The position numbers and the translations under genes were made by a program. Positions 26,125 to 33,537 of a stretch of 64,000 nucleotides of DNA are shown one piece after another (within the stretch, counting starts at the first letter, position 1; every line of letters begins with the position of its first letter). The notes under the pieces were generated by a model. The model saw only the letters and a list, made by a program, of their open reading frames with translations. It was not told the DNA's origin and did no database searches. Source of the stretch: JAJECS01 sp965243625. GTDB lineage: Bacteria > Chloroflexota > UBA11872. Location of the stretch: positions 2,852,001-2,916,000 of the forward strand of contig CBDEVI010000002.1 in assembly GCA_965243625.1 (NCBI GenBank), given 5' to 3'.

Positions 26125-26284
26125 GCGTCCTATCGCCGACCGCTTGCGGGAGATCGGAAACGAGCCATGCGATGGCAAGCGCCTAGACACAACGTCAACG
26201 AGCGTATCTCCCCGGCTCGCGGCGCGGTGTGCCGGCTCCTACACTCGCCTCCACTTGGGCGAATGACCTTTCGGAGCCGCCGCC

Positions 26285-27700
26285 GTGTCACCGGACCACC
26301 TGGCCTACGCGCGCGCCGTTGACATCGCGCGCTGGATTCGCGGCGGCGAGTTGACCTCGCGCGAGGCGGTGACGGCCAGCCTGGACCGGATCGAGCGCAT
26401 GGACGCGCGCCTGCACGCGTTTGTGGACCTTGCGCCGGAGCGGGCGCTGGCCGCGGCCGCCGAGGCCGACGCCGCCGCGGACCGGGGCGATTCGCTGGGA
26501 CCGCTGCACGGCGTGCCGGTGGCCGTCAAAGTGCAGATGCAGGTGCGGGGGATGGCGTTCCACCGAGGCTCGCGACTGTTTGGGGATGACGTCGGCGAGC
26601 GCGACGCTCCCGCCGTCGAGCGACTCAAACGGGCCGGCGCCATCGTGGTGGGCATGACCGCGATGCCGGAGTTCGGGCACCTGGCCTTCGCCCACAACCC
26701 CATGGGTCCGACCACACGCAATCCCTGGAGCCACTCGCATACCTGCGGTGGGTCGAGCAGCGGTTCCGCCGTGGCGCTCGCCGCCGGCTACGTGCCGCTG
26801 GTGCTCGGCTCCGACGGCGGGGGGTCCATTCGCATTCCCGCCAGCTGTTGCGGCGTGTTCGGCCACAAGCCCTCCTTGGGCCGCGTGCCCTATGTGCCCA
26901 TCGTCGGCGGCCGCGACGCGGTCTCCCACCTGGGGCCCATGGCGCGCTCCGCGGTGGACATGGCCCTCGGGCTGGCGATCATTGCCGGGCCGCACGAGGA
27001 CGACTTGATCACCCTGCCGCCCGACGAGGCCGACTACCGTGAGGCGGCGGTCGCCGGCGTCGACGGCGCCCGGGTGGCGTGGGCGCCGCAGCTGGGCGCC
27101 GATGTGGTCGACGCCGAAGTGGTGGACATCTGCGCGGCCGCGCTCGATGCCTTCCGCGCGGCTGGATGCGAGCTTGCCACCGTTCCTCCGATGCTCAGCG
27201 ACGCGACCCGCGAGTGGGCCACCCTCTTCACCACGCTCCTCGCCGCCCAGGTGGGGCACCGGATGGACGAGGTGCGGGCGGTCAGCGAGACCAGCCTGCT
27301 CGCGGCGGCTGAAGCCGGGCTGGCGGTGTCCGGCATGGAAATGATGGCGGCCGGGTCGGCGCGGCGTCGACTCTGGGACGAGATGGCCGACCTCTTCGCG
27401 CAGCACGACGTGTTGGTGACGCCCACGCTCCTGATGCCACCGCTCCCGATCGACGAACCGGAGGGCAGGCCCGCCGACCCCAACGTCTGGGCCCAGCGCT
27501 GGTTCCGCCACGTCTACCCCTTCAACATGACCGGCCAGCCGGCGGCCACCGTGCCCGCCGGGGTCACGCGCGACGGTCTCCCCATCGGACTGCAGATCGT
27601 CGGCGCCCGCCACGCCGACGCCGACGTGCTGCGCTTCGCGGCGGCATTTGACGCCCACTGGCCCGCGGCGCGCCTGCAGCCGCCGGACCGGGAGGCGTAA
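26285..27700 (+). CDS. Amidase (amidase-signature family)
   Basis: A 471-residue amidohydrolase with the Ser-cisSer-Lys triad: Lys in GVPVAVKVQ (about residue 80), the glycine/serine-rich CGGSSSGSAVALAAG loop, and the nucleophile Ser in GSDGGGSIRIPASCCG. It hydrolyses a carboxylic amide; the substrate is not predictable, and GatA is unlikely because no gatB/gatC lie nearby and the residues after the signature differ. The GTG start at 26285 has GGAG about 10 bases upstream. It is divergent from the HEYVH lipoprotein and 120 bases ahead of citrate synthase. Confidence 0.85.
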   Translation: MSPDHLAYARAVDIARWIRGGELTSREAVTASLDRIERMDARLHAFVDLAPERALAAAAEADAAADRGDSLGPLHGVPVAVKVQMQVRGMAFHRGSRLFGDDVGERDAPAVERLKRAGAIVVGMTAMPEFGHLAFAHNPMGPTTRNPWSHSHTCGGSSSGSAVALAAGYVPLVLGSDGGGSIRIPASCCGVFGHKPSLGRVPYVPIVGGRDAVSHLGPMARSAVDMALGLAIIAGPHEDDLITLPPDEADYREAAVAGVDGARVAWAPQLGADVVDAEVVDICAAALDAFRAAGCELATVPPMLSDATREWATLFTTLLAAQVGHRMDEVRAVSETSLLAAAEAGLAVSGMEMMAAGSARRRLWDEMADLFAQHDVLVTPTLLMPPLPIDEPEGRPADPNVWAQRWFRHVYPFNMTGQPAATVPAGVTRDGLPIGLQIVGARHADADVLRFAAAFDAHWPAARLQPPDREA

Positions 27701-27819
27701 CGCGCCATCGGCTACCATGACTCGGAAAAATGACGTAGCCGGGCTGGCCCCGCCTTCCGTGTGCTTCGCATTGGCGGGTGGCGGCGCGCCGGGCGCGCTC
27801 GGCTCATGAAGGACAGGCG

Positions 27820-28941
27820 ATGACCAGTCGCTCCGGTGGCCTCGAAGGGGTCGTGGCCGGCACCTCGGCGATCAGCTCGATCGACGGTCTGGCCGGCAAG
27901 CTCACCTATCGCGGGATCGATATATTCGATCTGGCGAGTGACGCCACGTTTGAAGAAGTGGCGCATCTGCTCTGGCACGACGAGCTGCCGACGCAGAGCC
28001 AGCTCGACGGGCTGCTCAACGAGCTGTCCGCGGCCTACGCGTTGCCGCCGCCGGTCGTCGACGCCCTGCGCCTCGTCCCGCAGTCAACGCCGCCGATGGA
28101 CGCCTTGCGCAGCGGCGTCTCCATGTTGGGCGCGTTTGACCCCGACCTCGGCGACAATTCCCTCGAGGCCAACGCTCGCAAATCGGTGCGCCTGCTGGCG
28201 CAGGTGTCCGCCGTCGTCGCCACCTTCGCCCGGCTTGCGGCCGGCAATGAGCCGATCACCTCGGCCGAAGGCCCGGTCGCCGACGCGTTCCTCCAGATGT
28301 ACACCGGCGAGCGGCCCGACGAAACCGCGGCCCGCGCCCTCGACGTGCTTCTGGTCTTGCAGGCCGATCACGAGCTCAACGCCAGCACCTTCGCGGGGCG
28401 TGTGATCGCCGCCACCCTCTCCGACATGCACTCGGCCGTCACCGGCGCCATCGGCGCGCTGCGCGGTCCGCTTCACGGCGGCGCCAACCAGGGCGTGATG
28501 GAAATGCTGATCGAAATCGGCTCGCCCGACGCAGCCGAGGACTGGATACGCGAACGCCTGGCCCGGCGCGAGCTCATCATGGGCTTCGGTCACCGCGTCT
28601 ACAAGACCGCCGACCCGCGCGCCACGATTCTTCGCGGCATGTCCCGCGAGCTCAGCCGCACCTCCGGACATCCCGAGTGGTTCGAGATTTCCCAGGTGAT
28701 CGAGCGCGTGATGATGGACGAGAAGGGGATCGACTCCAACGTGGACTTCTTCTCCGCCACCGTCTACGCCGCGCTCGGGCTGCCGGTGAACCTGTTCACG
28801 CCGATCTTCGCCATGAGCCGTACCAGCGGATGGACCGCCCACGTGCTGGAGCAGCTAGGCGACAACCGGCTGATCCGACCCCGCGCCGAGTACATCGGGC
28901 ACACGGACCGGGCCTACACCCCCATGGCGGAGCGCAGCTAG
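27820..28941 (+). CDS. Citrate synthase (or 2-methylcitrate synthase)
   Basis: A 373-residue short-form citrate synthase that condenses oxaloacetate with acetyl-CoA. The catalytic residues are visible: His in QADHELNAST, His in LIMGFGHRVYK, and Asp in SNVDFFSATVYAALG; PLHGGANQGVMEML is the conserved CoA-side segment. The length is that of the dimeric Gram-positive/archaeal type, which also includes 2-methylcitrate synthase, and the two cannot be separated by eye. No prpB/prpD genes are in the window, favouring a TCA role. The ATG at 27820 follows AAGGACAGG. Confidence 0.9.
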   Translation: MTSRSGGLEGVVAGTSAISSIDGLAGKLTYRGIDIFDLASDATFEEVAHLLWHDELPTQSQLDGLLNELSAAYALPPPVVDALRLVPQSTPPMDALRSGVSMLGAFDPDLGDNSLEANARKSVRLLAQVSAVVATFARLAAGNEPITSAEGPVADAFLQMYTGERPDETAARALDVLLVLQADHELNASTFAGRVIAATLSDMHSAVTGAIGALRGPLHGGANQGVMEMLIEIGSPDAAEDWIRERLARRELIMGFGHRVYKTADPRATILRGMSRELSRTSGHPEWFEISQVIERVMMDEKGIDSNVDFFSATVYAALGLPVNLFTPIFAMSRTSGWTAHVLEQLGDNRLIRPRAEYIGHTDRAYTPMAERS

Positions 28942-29008
28942 CCGCCGGCGCCGGCACAGCCCCTATTCTCGTTCGCGGTCCGGCCCCCATGGAGCCACTC
29001 ACCAGCAG

Positions 29009-29040
29009 GCGTAGGGGCGTGTTTCAAACCCGCCCGTCGA
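29009..29040. repeat. Dispersed repeat, family C
   Basis: Diverged copy of the GTAGGGGCGxGTxTCAxACCC palindrome in the 217-base gap before rpmH. The rest of the gap shows no gene; it should contain the rpmH promoter (a TACACT near 29111 is a possible -10). Confidence 0.55.
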
Positions 29041-29158
29041 ATGTTGCAGACCCGTCGGATCGTCCGGGCGAAATCACCGGACCGGGAAGGGTCGGAGGCC
29101 CCGGCGGTGCTACACTTCAGCCCCGCGGCATGTCTTGTCGCCGCGCTCTTCCCCTCCG

Positions 29159-29293
29159 ATGAAACGCACGTACCAGCCCAAGGTTCGCAAACGCAAGCGT
29201 GAGCACGGTTTTCGTGCCCGCATGTCTAGCCGGTCCGGGCGCGCGATTCTTCGCCGCCGGCGGCGTAAGGGTCGCAAGCGGCTCACGGTCTAG
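29159..29293 (+). CDS. rpmH: 50S ribosomal protein L34
   Basis: A 44-residue, very basic protein starting MKRTYQPKVRKRKREHGFRA, the near-invariant L34 sequence, ending in GRKRLTV. L34 is a small structural protein of the large ribosomal subunit. It opens the universally conserved rpmH-rnpA-yidD-yidC-khpB block. The gene is followed by rnpA after 48 bases. dnaA, often on the other side of rpmH near the origin, is absent here; citrate synthase lies there instead, so this block has been separated from the origin region. Confidence 0.95.
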   Translation: MKRTYQPKVRKRKREHGFRARMSSRSGRAILRRRRRKGRKRLTV

Positions 29294-29341
29294 GCTCCTG
29301 GCGCTCGGGATGGACTGCGGCTCCGTCGCTGCGGGCATGCC

Positions 29342-29692
29342 GTGAGCAGCCGCCATCGGCTGCGAAGCGCCGCCGACATCTCGCGCGTGCGGCGCCGCGG
29401 AACGCGCGTGGCCTCGCCCTATTTCGTGCTGTTTGTGGCGCCGGGCGGCTCCGAGACGACCCGCTTGGCCATCACGGCGCCGCGCCGGCTTGGTACCGCG
29501 GTGGCCCGAAACCGCATGCGTCGCCGCTTGCGGGCGGCGTTTCGGCCGCATTTGGCCACACCGCAACCGGTCGTCGACATGGTGGCGCAGGCGCGCCGCC
29601 CGGTGGCCGACGCGCCGTGGGGCTGCCTCACCGGGGCGGTGGCCAAATCCCTGGCGCAGGCACGCGCCGCACAAGTCCCGAGCCTGGCGTGA
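29342..29692 (+). CDS. rnpA: Ribonuclease P protein component
   Basis: A 116-residue basic protein, the protein subunit of RNase P that helps the catalytic RNA bind pre-tRNA. The RNR signature is ARNRMRRRLRAAFR (about residues 55-68), preceded by the typical RLAITAPRRLGTAVARNR core. N-terminal RLRSAADISRVRRRG is the usual start of the fold. The GTG start at 29342 places the protein at normal length. The stop codon overlaps the start of yidD (GTGA). Confidence 0.9.
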   Translation: MSSRHRLRSAADISRVRRRGTRVASPYFVLFVAPGGSETTRLAITAPRRLGTAVARNRMRRRLRAAFRPHLATPQPVVDMVAQARRPVADAPWGCLTGAVAKSLAQARAAQVPSLA

Positions 29693-29898
29693 AACGCCCG
29701 GTGCTCGCCTTGATCCGCGGCTACCAGCGGTGGCTCTCCGGGGGGCTTGGCGCGCACTGCATCTACGAGCCGACCTGTTCCGAATTCGCCGCCGTCGCCG
29801 TGGAGCGCCACGGCGTGGCTCGCGGGCTCTGGCTCGCCCTGCGACGCATCGCTCGCTGCCATCCCTTCGCCGCCGGCGGCTTCGACCCGGTGCCCTAG
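29689..29898 (+). CDS. yidD: Membrane protein insertion efficiency factor YidD
   Basis: A 69-residue YidD protein with ALIRGYQRWLSGGLGAHCIYEPTCS: the conserved Cys residues in the HCIYEPTCSEFA segment and the later RIARCHPFAAGGFDPVP end are the family signature. YidD is a small amphipathic membrane-associated protein that assists YidC-mediated insertion. The GTG at 29689 overlaps the rnpA stop by four bases; a start further upstream at 29617 would lie inside rnpA and lacks support. Confidence 0.92.
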   Translation: MKRPVLALIRGYQRWLSGGLGAHCIYEPTCSEFAAVAVERHGVARGLWLALRRIARCHPFAAGGFDPVP

Positions 29899-29913
29899 CC
29901 GCGGGTCTGAACC

Positions 29914-31554
29914 ATGGAACTCTTTTCCAGCATCGGCGAAACCTGGCAGACGTGGGCTGTCAACCCACTCAGCGAGGTCCTCAACATCATCCGCGACGGC
30001 GTCGGCAGCTATGCCATCGCGATCATCCTGTTCACGATCGCGATTCGCACGCTCATGATCCCGCTCACCCTCAAGCAGATCCGTTCCCAGCGACGCATGC
30101 AGATCCTGCAGCCGGAGATGGCGGAGATCCGCCGCAAGTTCAGAAACGATCGCCAGGCGCAATCGCAGGCCACCATGAAGCTCTACAAGGAGCACGGCGT
30201 CAGTCCGCTCTCGGGCTGTCTCCCGATCTTCGTGCAGCTGCCGATCCTGCTGGCGCTCTACGGCGGCATTCTCACGCTGAGCGGCCAGGGGCTTCTCAAT
30301 GAGCAATTCCTCTGGTTCAACCTGGCGCGCGAGGACTCCACGATCCCGGTCCTCGGCGAATCCAGCCCGACGGCTCCCACCGACGTGCGCCTGGCGACGA
30401 CGTTTCCGATCACGCCGCTGGAGTCGCAGCTCGCGGCGGAGTTTGCCGGCCAAAACGCCAATTTCCGCTTCACCATCGATACCGTCGACCCCGACGAGTC
30501 GGCGGCCGCGGTCAGCGGCGGACGCGCGACCGCGGCGTTCGTCGAAGAGCGACAGGCGCTCGCCGACTATCCGCCGGGCACTTCGGAAGCCCGGCTCGTG
30601 CAGGCGGCCGCGTTCGTGGTCGAGCGCGATCGCCCGCTCACGCGGCTCACGAAGGCCGAAGCCGCCGGGGTCCTGCGAGGCGACATCACCGATTGGTCGC
30701 AGCTCGGCTTGCCCGCCGGCCCGATCAATATCTTTGGGCTCGGGAACGATATCGGCACCCGGAACCTGCTCTCGGAGATGCTCCTCGACGGCGAGCCCAT
30801 ACCGCCGCGGATCATTCAGCTGCACGCGACGGTCGAGGACTACATCGCGGAGATCATCGCCGACCCTGGATCGCTGGGCATCTCCGGGCCGGTCGTGCAT
30901 GACAACGTGCGCATGGTCAACGTCGAGGCCGAAGGCGCCGACCGCGCCTTCTCCGCGAACGTTGCGGCCCTGCGCGACGAAAACTACTTCCTGGCCCGCG
31001 ATGCCTACGTCTACTGGTCGCCGGGTGATTCCGACGGCGAGCAGTACGTGCAGAAGTGGTGGGACAGCCGGCAGGGGCAGACCGCCGCCGGCAACGCCGG
31101 GTTCACGCGCATTCCCATCCAGCAAGACGTATTCGGCCAGGGCGGCTTCTATATCTCGCTGCTGGCGCTGCTCGCCGGAGCCTTCCAGTTCGTGCAGGCG
31201 CGGATGATGGCCTCTCGAACGGCCGAGGGCCAGCAGGCGACGGTGAATCGCGTCATGCAGTTCATGCCCATCATCGTGGTCATCTTCGCCTGGTCGTTTC
31301 AGGCGGGCCTGGTGCTCTATTGGGTGATTTCCAGCATCATTGCCATCGTGCAGCAATACTTCACCACCGGAACCGGCGCGCTGATTCCGGCGCACTGGCC
31401 CATCGCGCGCGACATGACGGCCCGCCCAAACGCCCCGACCCCGGCCAAGGCCGTGGAAGACACAGCAACCACCGAAGCCGCGAGCCGCAGCCCTGGTGAG
31501 GGCGTGGCGACGACCCCGCGGCGGCGACGACGCCGAAGGAGGCGCAGTGGCTGA
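29914..31554 (+). CDS. yidC: YidC/Oxa1 membrane insertase with PstS-like domain inserted in extracellular loop
   Basis: A 546-residue insertase of the Gram-positive type. Canonical parts: TM1 (residues 32-52, YAIAIILFTIAIRTLMIPLT), the cytoplasmic hairpin (53-100), TM2 (GCLPIFVQLPILLALYGGI, with the substrate-groove Arg at 45), then TM3-TM5 at 411-483 and a basic tail RRRRRRRR. Between TM2 and TM3, where such proteins have a short loop, residues about 155-403 look like a complete periplasmic phosphate-binding-protein (PstS-like) domain: FAGQNANFRFTI at its start, LTKAEAAGVLRGDITDWSQL, GTRNLLSEM, EIIADPGSLGIS, and YFLARDAYVYW...GFTRIPI at its end. The normal SGTR ligand motif reads DIGTR. The loop faces outside, as expected for a binding domain. 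Confidence 0.9.
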   Translation: MELFSSIGETWQTWAVNPLSEVLNIIRDGVGSYAIAIILFTIAIRTLMIPLTLKQIRSQRRMQILQPEMAEIRRKFRNDRQAQSQATMKLYKEHGVSPLSGCLPIFVQLPILLALYGGILTLSGQGLLNEQFLWFNLAREDSTIPVLGESSPTAPTDVRLATTFPITPLESQLAAEFAGQNANFRFTIDTVDPDESAAAVSGGRATAAFVEERQALADYPPGTSEARLVQAAAFVVERDRPLTRLTKAEAAGVLRGDITDWSQLGLPAGPINIFGLGNDIGTRNLLSEMLLDGEPIPPRIIQLHATVEDYIAEIIADPGSLGISGPVVHDNVRMVNVEAEGADRAFSANVAALRDENYFLARDAYVYWSPGDSDGEQYVQKWWDSRQGQTAAGNAGFTRIPIQQDVFGQGGFYISLLALLAGAFQFVQARMMASRTAEGQQATVNRVMQFMPIIVVIFAWSFQAGLVLYWVISSIIAIVQQYFTTGTGALIPAHWPIARDMTARPNAPTPAKAVEDTATTEAASRSPGEGVATTPRRRRRRRRRSG

Positions 31555-32422
31555 TCATCCAACCGACTCTTCCGACGCTCCCGAGAGCGTCGAGGCCGCC
31601 GGCGCTTCCGTCGAGGACGCGCTGCGCCAGGCCCTGCGGCAGCTCAATGCCACCATCGACGATGTCGACGTGGAGATTCTGTCCAGCGGCGGCTCGCGCC
31701 TCCTGCGGCGCGACGCCGAAGCCCGCGTGCGCGTGGTGCGCCGCGAGCGACCATTTTCCGCCACCATCGACGAGACGGAGCATGAGCCCCCGTCCGAGCC
31801 CGAGTCGTCGGCCGAGCCCGAGCCGGAGCCGCCGGCACGCGCCGCCGAGCCGATCGAGGCCCCGGCCGATCCGCCTCCGGCCGAGCCGCCGGCGCCCGAT
31901 CCTGTCGAAGAGCCCGTTGCGGAGCAGCCCGCGCCCCGCCCACGCGCCTCTCGCTCGCTGGTCGAAAGCGGCGAAGAGCTGCAGGACATCGTCGAGGATC
32001 TACTCGTCGGCATGCTCGATCGCATGGGGTTCATCGCCGAGATCGAGCTCGTCGATGAGGACCCGCTCGCCTACAACGTCGTCGGCGATGACGATTTCTC
32101 CAAGCTGATCGGTAGGCATGGATCCACGCTGCGGTCGTTTGGCTACCTGATCAACCTCATGGCCGGACGGCAGCTGGGCCAGCCGTGCCGGGTGCTCATC
32201 GACGTCAACAGCTATCGGGCACGCCGCGCGGACCACCTGCGCGAGCTCGCCGAGACCCTGGCCGACCAGGTCGACGAGACTCAAGAGCCCGTCACGCTGG
32301 AATCCATGCCCGCCAACGAGCGCCGGCTGATTCACGTGGCCCTGGCCGACGACGAAAACGTCCGCACCTACAGCATCGGCGAAGGCGACGAGCGCCGGGT
32401 CGTGATCAGCCCGAAGGGCTAA
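31547..32422 (+). CDS. khpB: KhpB/Jag RNA-binding protein
   Basis: A 291-residue Jag-type protein. The N-terminal Jag domain (SVEDALRQALRQLNATIDDVDVEIL) is followed by an 80-residue acidic Pro/Glu-rich linker, a KH-like domain around DFSKLIGRHGSTLRSFGYLINLM, and an R3H domain with ANERRLIHVALADD. KhpB binds RNA together with KhpA and influences cell elongation and division genes in Firmicutes; khpA is present at 55243 in this window. The GTG at 31547 has a perfect AAGGAGG and overlaps the yidC end by eight bases. Confidence 0.9.
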   Translation: MADHPTDSSDAPESVEAAGASVEDALRQALRQLNATIDDVDVEILSSGGSRLLRRDAEARVRVVRRERPFSATIDETEHEPPSEPESSAEPEPEPPARAAEPIEAPADPPPAEPPAPDPVEEPVAEQPAPRPRASRSLVESGEELQDIVEDLLVGMLDRMGFIAEIELVDEDPLAYNVVGDDDFSKLIGRHGSTLRSFGYLINLMAGRQLGQPCRVLIDVNSYRARRADHLRELAETLADQVDETQEPVTLESMPANERRLIHVALADDENVRTYSIGEGDERRVVISPKG

Positions 32423-32472
32423 TCGCCCGCCTATCCGGTTCTTTCCCCTGGCAGGCGGCCTCTGGGTAACCC

Positions 32473-32567
32473 CTCCGTCATTCCGGCGGAGGCCGGAATC
32501 CAGTCCGGTCAATTGCTAAGGCACGCTGGATCGTTCGGGTAGGGGCGGGTCTCAGACCCGCCCGGCG
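32473..32567. repeat. Dispersed repeats, families B and C
   Basis: Family B palindrome TCCGTCATTCCGGCGGAGGC (32473-32505) followed by family C TAGGGGCGGGTCTCAGACCC (32538-32567) in the gap after khpB. No gene is seen between 32423 and 32706. Confidence 0.75.
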
Positions 32568-32589
32568 AGGGTTAAGTGAACGGCGCTCG

Positions 32590-32709
32590 GTAGGGGAAAG
32601 CTAGGATGTCGGTCAGATCGTGACGCCCTCTCTGGGGCCGATCGGCCACTGCGCGGAATTGCCACGGATGCCGCCATCGCGAGCAGTTTCTCCGACCGTC
32701 TCTAGCGTG
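32590..32709 (+). repeat. 120-base repeat, family H, upstream of PfkB gene
   Basis: The stretch from GGGGAAAGCTAGGATGTCGG to the CGTCTCTAGCG just before the kinase start is recognisably similar, by eye, to 38955-39080 upstream of the flavoprotein gene (GGCTAGGATGGGGGTCAGCG, CTGGGGCCG, and a shared CTCTCTAG end). Both copies end directly before a coding region. Confidence 0.5.
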
Positions 32710-33537
32710 GCTGCACCGCGTCTCGACCCGGCCTACCTCACGGTCGGACACGTCACTCGCGACCTCCACCCATCGGGCTGGGAGTTCGGCGGCACGGTGT
32801 ACTACAGCAGCCTCGCGGCGCAACGCCTCCGGATGCGCGTCACGGCGCTCACGCGGGCCGCCGCGGCGGATGCGCACGCGCTGGCCGCGGCATTCCCCGA
32901 GGTGCGGTGGATCGCTTGCGCCACGTCAGCGACGACCGCGATGCGCAACGCCTATGGACCGCAAGGCCGAAGCCAGCACGCCCCGGCGGTCGCCGCACCC
33001 TTCGACGTGGCCGACCTGGACGGGCTGCCGCAGGAGTGTTCAATCGTGCACCTGGCGCCCGTGGTCGCGGAGATCGGCCCCGAACTGCTCGGCCACCTGC
33101 CGCGCGCCGATCTCACCGGCCTCACGGCTCAGGGGTTGCTGCGCCGCGTGGGCCCGGACGGCGCCGTGCACGGTCGAGACTGGCCCGACGCCCGGGACTT
33201 CCTGGATTGCATCGACGTGCTCGTCCTGAGCAGCGAAGACATTGCGTCCGACCCAGCGTCCGGTATCGAGCATCTGCAGCGGGCCGCGATCGGCGTACTC
33301 ACCCGCGGGCCGCTGTCGGTGCAGGTGTTCGCCGAGGGCGGCATTTCGGAGATACCCGTCCGCCAGGTGCCTGACGCCAGTCCAACCGGCGCCGGCGACG
33401 TGTTTGCGACCGCGCTGTTCGTGAGCCTCCAGGGCACGGGCAAACTTGGCGAGGCCGTGGAGACCGCCGCCGCGCTCGCCACCCGCTGGGTCGAGCGACG
33501 GTGGGACGCGTTTCCTCCGACCCCCGGCCCACGATGA
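32707..33537 (+). CDS. PfkB-family sugar kinase
   Basis: A 276-residue ribokinase-fold protein. The C-terminal signature DASPTGAGDVFATALFV contains the catalytic Asp and anion-hole GAGD; the N-terminal WEFGGTVYYSSLAAQRL corresponds to the substrate-binding GGxxxN region, though the usual Asn is Tyr/Ser. The protein is shorter than typical PfkB kinases (about 300-320) and the substrate is unknown. GTG at 32707 is preferred because the sequence before it is a repeat shared with 38955-39080; an ATG at 32668 is the alternative. The stop overlaps the rqcH start (ATGA). Confidence 0.7.
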   Translation: MAAPRLDPAYLTVGHVTRDLHPSGWEFGGTVYYSSLAAQRLRMRVTALTRAAAADAHALAAAFPEVRWIACATSATTAMRNAYGPQGRSQHAPAVAAPFDVADLDGLPQECSIVHLAPVVAEIGPELLGHLPRADLTGLTAQGLLRRVGPDGAVHGRDWPDARDFLDCIDVLVLSSEDIASDPASGIEHLQRAAIGVLTRGPLSVQVFAEGGISEIPVRQVPDASPTGAGDVFATALFVSLQGTGKLGEAVETAAALATRWVERRWDAFPPTPGPR

